A DNA stretch of 32,598 nt from an uncultured Bacilli bacterium (lineage in GTDB: Bacteria > Bacillota_I > Bacilli_A > RF39 > UBA660): NCBI GenBank assembly GCA_934098375.1, contig CAKOOC010000014.1, positions 1 to 32,598 on the forward strand. The letters are read 5' to 3'. The notes below the pieces were generated by a model. It did not search any database. It saw only the letters and a program-made list of their open reading frames with translations, and had not been told where the DNA came from. This document shows, in pieces, positions 31,551 through 32,598 of the stretch (the stretch's first letter is position 1; each line of letters begins with the position of its first letter). The position numbers were made by a program, and so were the translations under genes.

Positions 31551-32598
31551 AATTAACAATAAACGGATTTGATGAGGTGCCATTTCCACCAGATATCGTC
31601 GTTGCGCTCGTAAGAGAAACTGCCGGACGAAGACCGTACGCTAACGCCACCCAACGGAAGTCGACACTGCCATCGCGCCCCACGCCAAGCACGCCGGCAA
31701 TACCACCGAAGCGATCAGGCGAAAAGGACCAATAAAAATCGCTTGTAGCATTTTCTCTTAAATAACTATTTATTGATGAATTATTATAATTTAATGCTTG
31801 ATACCCATACCAATCAATACATCCAGCATATAATACTTCGTCCACTGTAAGTAAACCAACTTTATAATCTAATGCTCCGTTGCCATTAATTGTATCTGAA
31901 ACTGTTAACTTAGATAACTTTCCACCATCATTATCTAATGGACATATTAATGTTGGTCCCGTTCCTACCGGTCCATATGTTTTATTTGAAGTATCTGTAT
32001 AATGATAATTTGCTACTGTTCTTTGTGCGACGCTATATAAGGATAAATTTGTTCCATATCCGCGTCCTGGAATAGTGTCAACACTCTTATTTAATTTATT
32101 AGTTGTAGTATTTAAACTTGCCGTTGTTATAGTTTGATTAGTTTTTGTACTTTTATCATTACACCAGATGGTATCTGCGAGTTTGCTTTCATATCTTGCT
32201 AAATTGTTTTTATACCATGTTTCTAAGTTTTGTAAAATGGTACTTTTATTTATATTTGCATGAGTTTCGGCATATTTACTTGATCCAGCAGTTCCATACA
32301 TAAATCCGACATATGTATTGTCCTTTCTTTGTTCATTATATGTAGTTGTATATGTTGTTCCACTATATCTTGCAAAGGCGGCTGACGTACTATTATTTGA
32401 TGATGCACATGGACTTGTTACATTATTTACATTATCATTATGAAGTACAAGTTTTATAGATCCATCCCCAGTTACACGCACAATTCTCCAGCATTTATTT
32501 GCAAACTGTACATAATTATTTGTTACATTTCCTCTAAAATAATAACTCATCCCATAGTCATCAACTGCTCCTGCTAGTACTGCTTCACTTGATGAAGA
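31549..32598 (-). CDS. Surface protein with C-type-lectin-like domain and hypervariable-looking C-terminus (5' end outside window)
   Basis: The frame is open to the window edge (SSSEAVLAGAVDDYG upstream of the first ATG at 32550), so the N-terminus and any signal peptide are missing. Visible domains: SYYFRGNVTNNYVQFANKCW and RIVRVTGDGSIKLVLHN, a middle part with LETWYKNNLARYESKLADT, then GLLTVDEVLYAGCIDWYG, INSYLRENATSDFYWSFSPD, and the end WVALAYGLRPAVSL and GGNGTSSNPFIVN. Such a fold ending in WS.SP...DG...RPAVSL is that of C-type-lectin-like ligand-binding domains, including retroelement-diversified ones. The coding strand is AT-rich except for about 31600-31735. The 26685 protein is a paralogue. 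The biological ligand cannot be read from the sequence. Confidence 0.85.
   Translation of the reverse strand, partial: SSSSEAVLAGAVDDYGMSYYFRGNVTNNYVQFANKCWRIVRVTGDGSIKLVLHNDNVNNVTSPCASSNNSTSAAFARYSGTTYTTTYNEQRKDNTYVGFMYGTAGSSKYAETHANINKSTILQNLETWYKNNLARYESKLADTIWCNDKSTKTNQTITTASLNTTTNKLNKSVDTIPGRGYGTNLSLYSVAQRTVANYHYTDTSNKTYGPVGTGPTLICPLDNDGGKLSKLTVSDTINGNGALDYKVGLLTVDEVLYAGCIDWYGYQALNYNNSSINSYLRENATSDFYWSFSPDRFGGIAGVLGVGRDGSVDFRWVALAYGLRPAVSLTSATTISGGNGTSSNPFIVN
31624..31717 (-). other. Putative DGR variable region (adenine-depleted, GC-rich)
   Basis: On the coding strand this 94-base stretch has 7 A, 27 T, 38 G and 22 C (64% GC), while DNA on both sides is strongly AT-rich. It codes for DRFGGIAGVLGVGRDGSVDF and RWVALAYGLRP within the lectin-like fold. 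Adenine depletion is what adenine-specific mutagenesis of a template repeat leaves behind. Downstream, 31583-31623 (encoding AVSLTSATTIS) is GC-enriched and could be the homing-initiation part. No template repeat or reverse transcriptase is in the window, so the call is inference. Confidence 0.6.

Noticed and set aside
1..32598. Template repeat or reverse transcriptase of a DGR inside the window
   Set aside because: No other GC-rich repeat of the 31600-31735 stretch and no reverse transcriptase motif (for example a (F/Y)xDD-type catalytic box in a matching protein) was seen. They must lie outside, if they exist.
1..32598. CRISPR arrays, tRNA or rRNA genes, insertion sequences, prophage genes
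   Set aside because: No regularly spaced direct repeats, no cloverleaf or rRNA-like sequence, and no transposase or phage structural proteins were recognised on either strand.

Overview
The window is very AT-rich, Gram-positive-type DNA, and most of its genes lie on the minus strand. Features pointing to a spore-forming low-GC member of the Bacillota are: strong AGGAGG-type ribosome binding sites, an rpsP-khpA pair, a cdaA-cdaR (ybbR) pair, a dacB-spmA-spmB-rluB block in the Bacillus order, and a recognisable outer spore coat gene cotE. TGA is used as a stop (for example in the ATGA overlaps at 13985 and 5311), so this is not the Mycoplasma code. My best guess is an uncultured gut-type Bacilli lineage (Erysipelotrichia/RF39-like). 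That is inference from gene content and base composition only.

Layout. 1-600: a broken rhuM-like gene and otherwise empty sequence. 598-4671: 23S rRNA m5U methyltransferase, RluB-type pseudouridine synthase, SpmB, SpmA and a DacB-type carboxypeptidase, packed with overlaps. 4931-6283: a three-gene operon of unknown function. 6390-12597: a five-gene operon coding, in order of transcription, for a membrane-anchored solute-binding/VWA fusion, an XpaC-like protein, a second anchored solute-binding-like protein, a TelA-family protein and a CbxX/SpoVK-type AAA+ ATPase with an apparent frameshift near its start. 12603-14947: a multi-membrane-span protein and a GT2 polyprenyl-phosphate-type glycosyltransferase. 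15024-15584: a conserved protein of unknown function. 15693-18194: prepilin peptidase and a GspF/PilC protein. 18298: a small YqfQ-like gene. 18575-21960: phosphohexomutase, GpmI and a type IV pilin-like protein. 22014-24979: a secreted unknown protein, CdaR and CdaA. 25180-26572: a small acidic membrane protein and a YerB-like DUF3048 protein. 26685-29152: two anchored surface proteins and a nucleoside deoxyribosyltransferase-like protein. 29221-30877: TmcAL, KhpA and ribosomal protein S16. 30937-31467: CotE. 31549 to the right edge: the 3' part of a large surface protein gene.

Two things stand out. First, the last gene ends in a GC-rich, adenine-depleted stretch (31624-31717: 7 A in 94 bases and 64% GC on the coding strand) inside otherwise AT-rich DNA. 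It encodes the C-terminal part of a C-type-lectin-like domain. This is what the variable region of a diversity-generating retroelement target looks like. The reverse transcriptase and template repeat are not in the window. A paralogue with the same C-terminal fold but ordinary AT-rich sequence is at 26685-27818. Second, the TelA/XpaC/VWA-SBP/SBP/AAA+ operon looks like a dedicated envelope-associated machine in which an AAA+ ATPase is paired with a VWA protein. I know of no assigned function for this exact combination.

The genes are tightly packed. Many rho-independent terminators contain the stop codon of the gene they end, and several operons start from a TGATATAAT extended -10 element.
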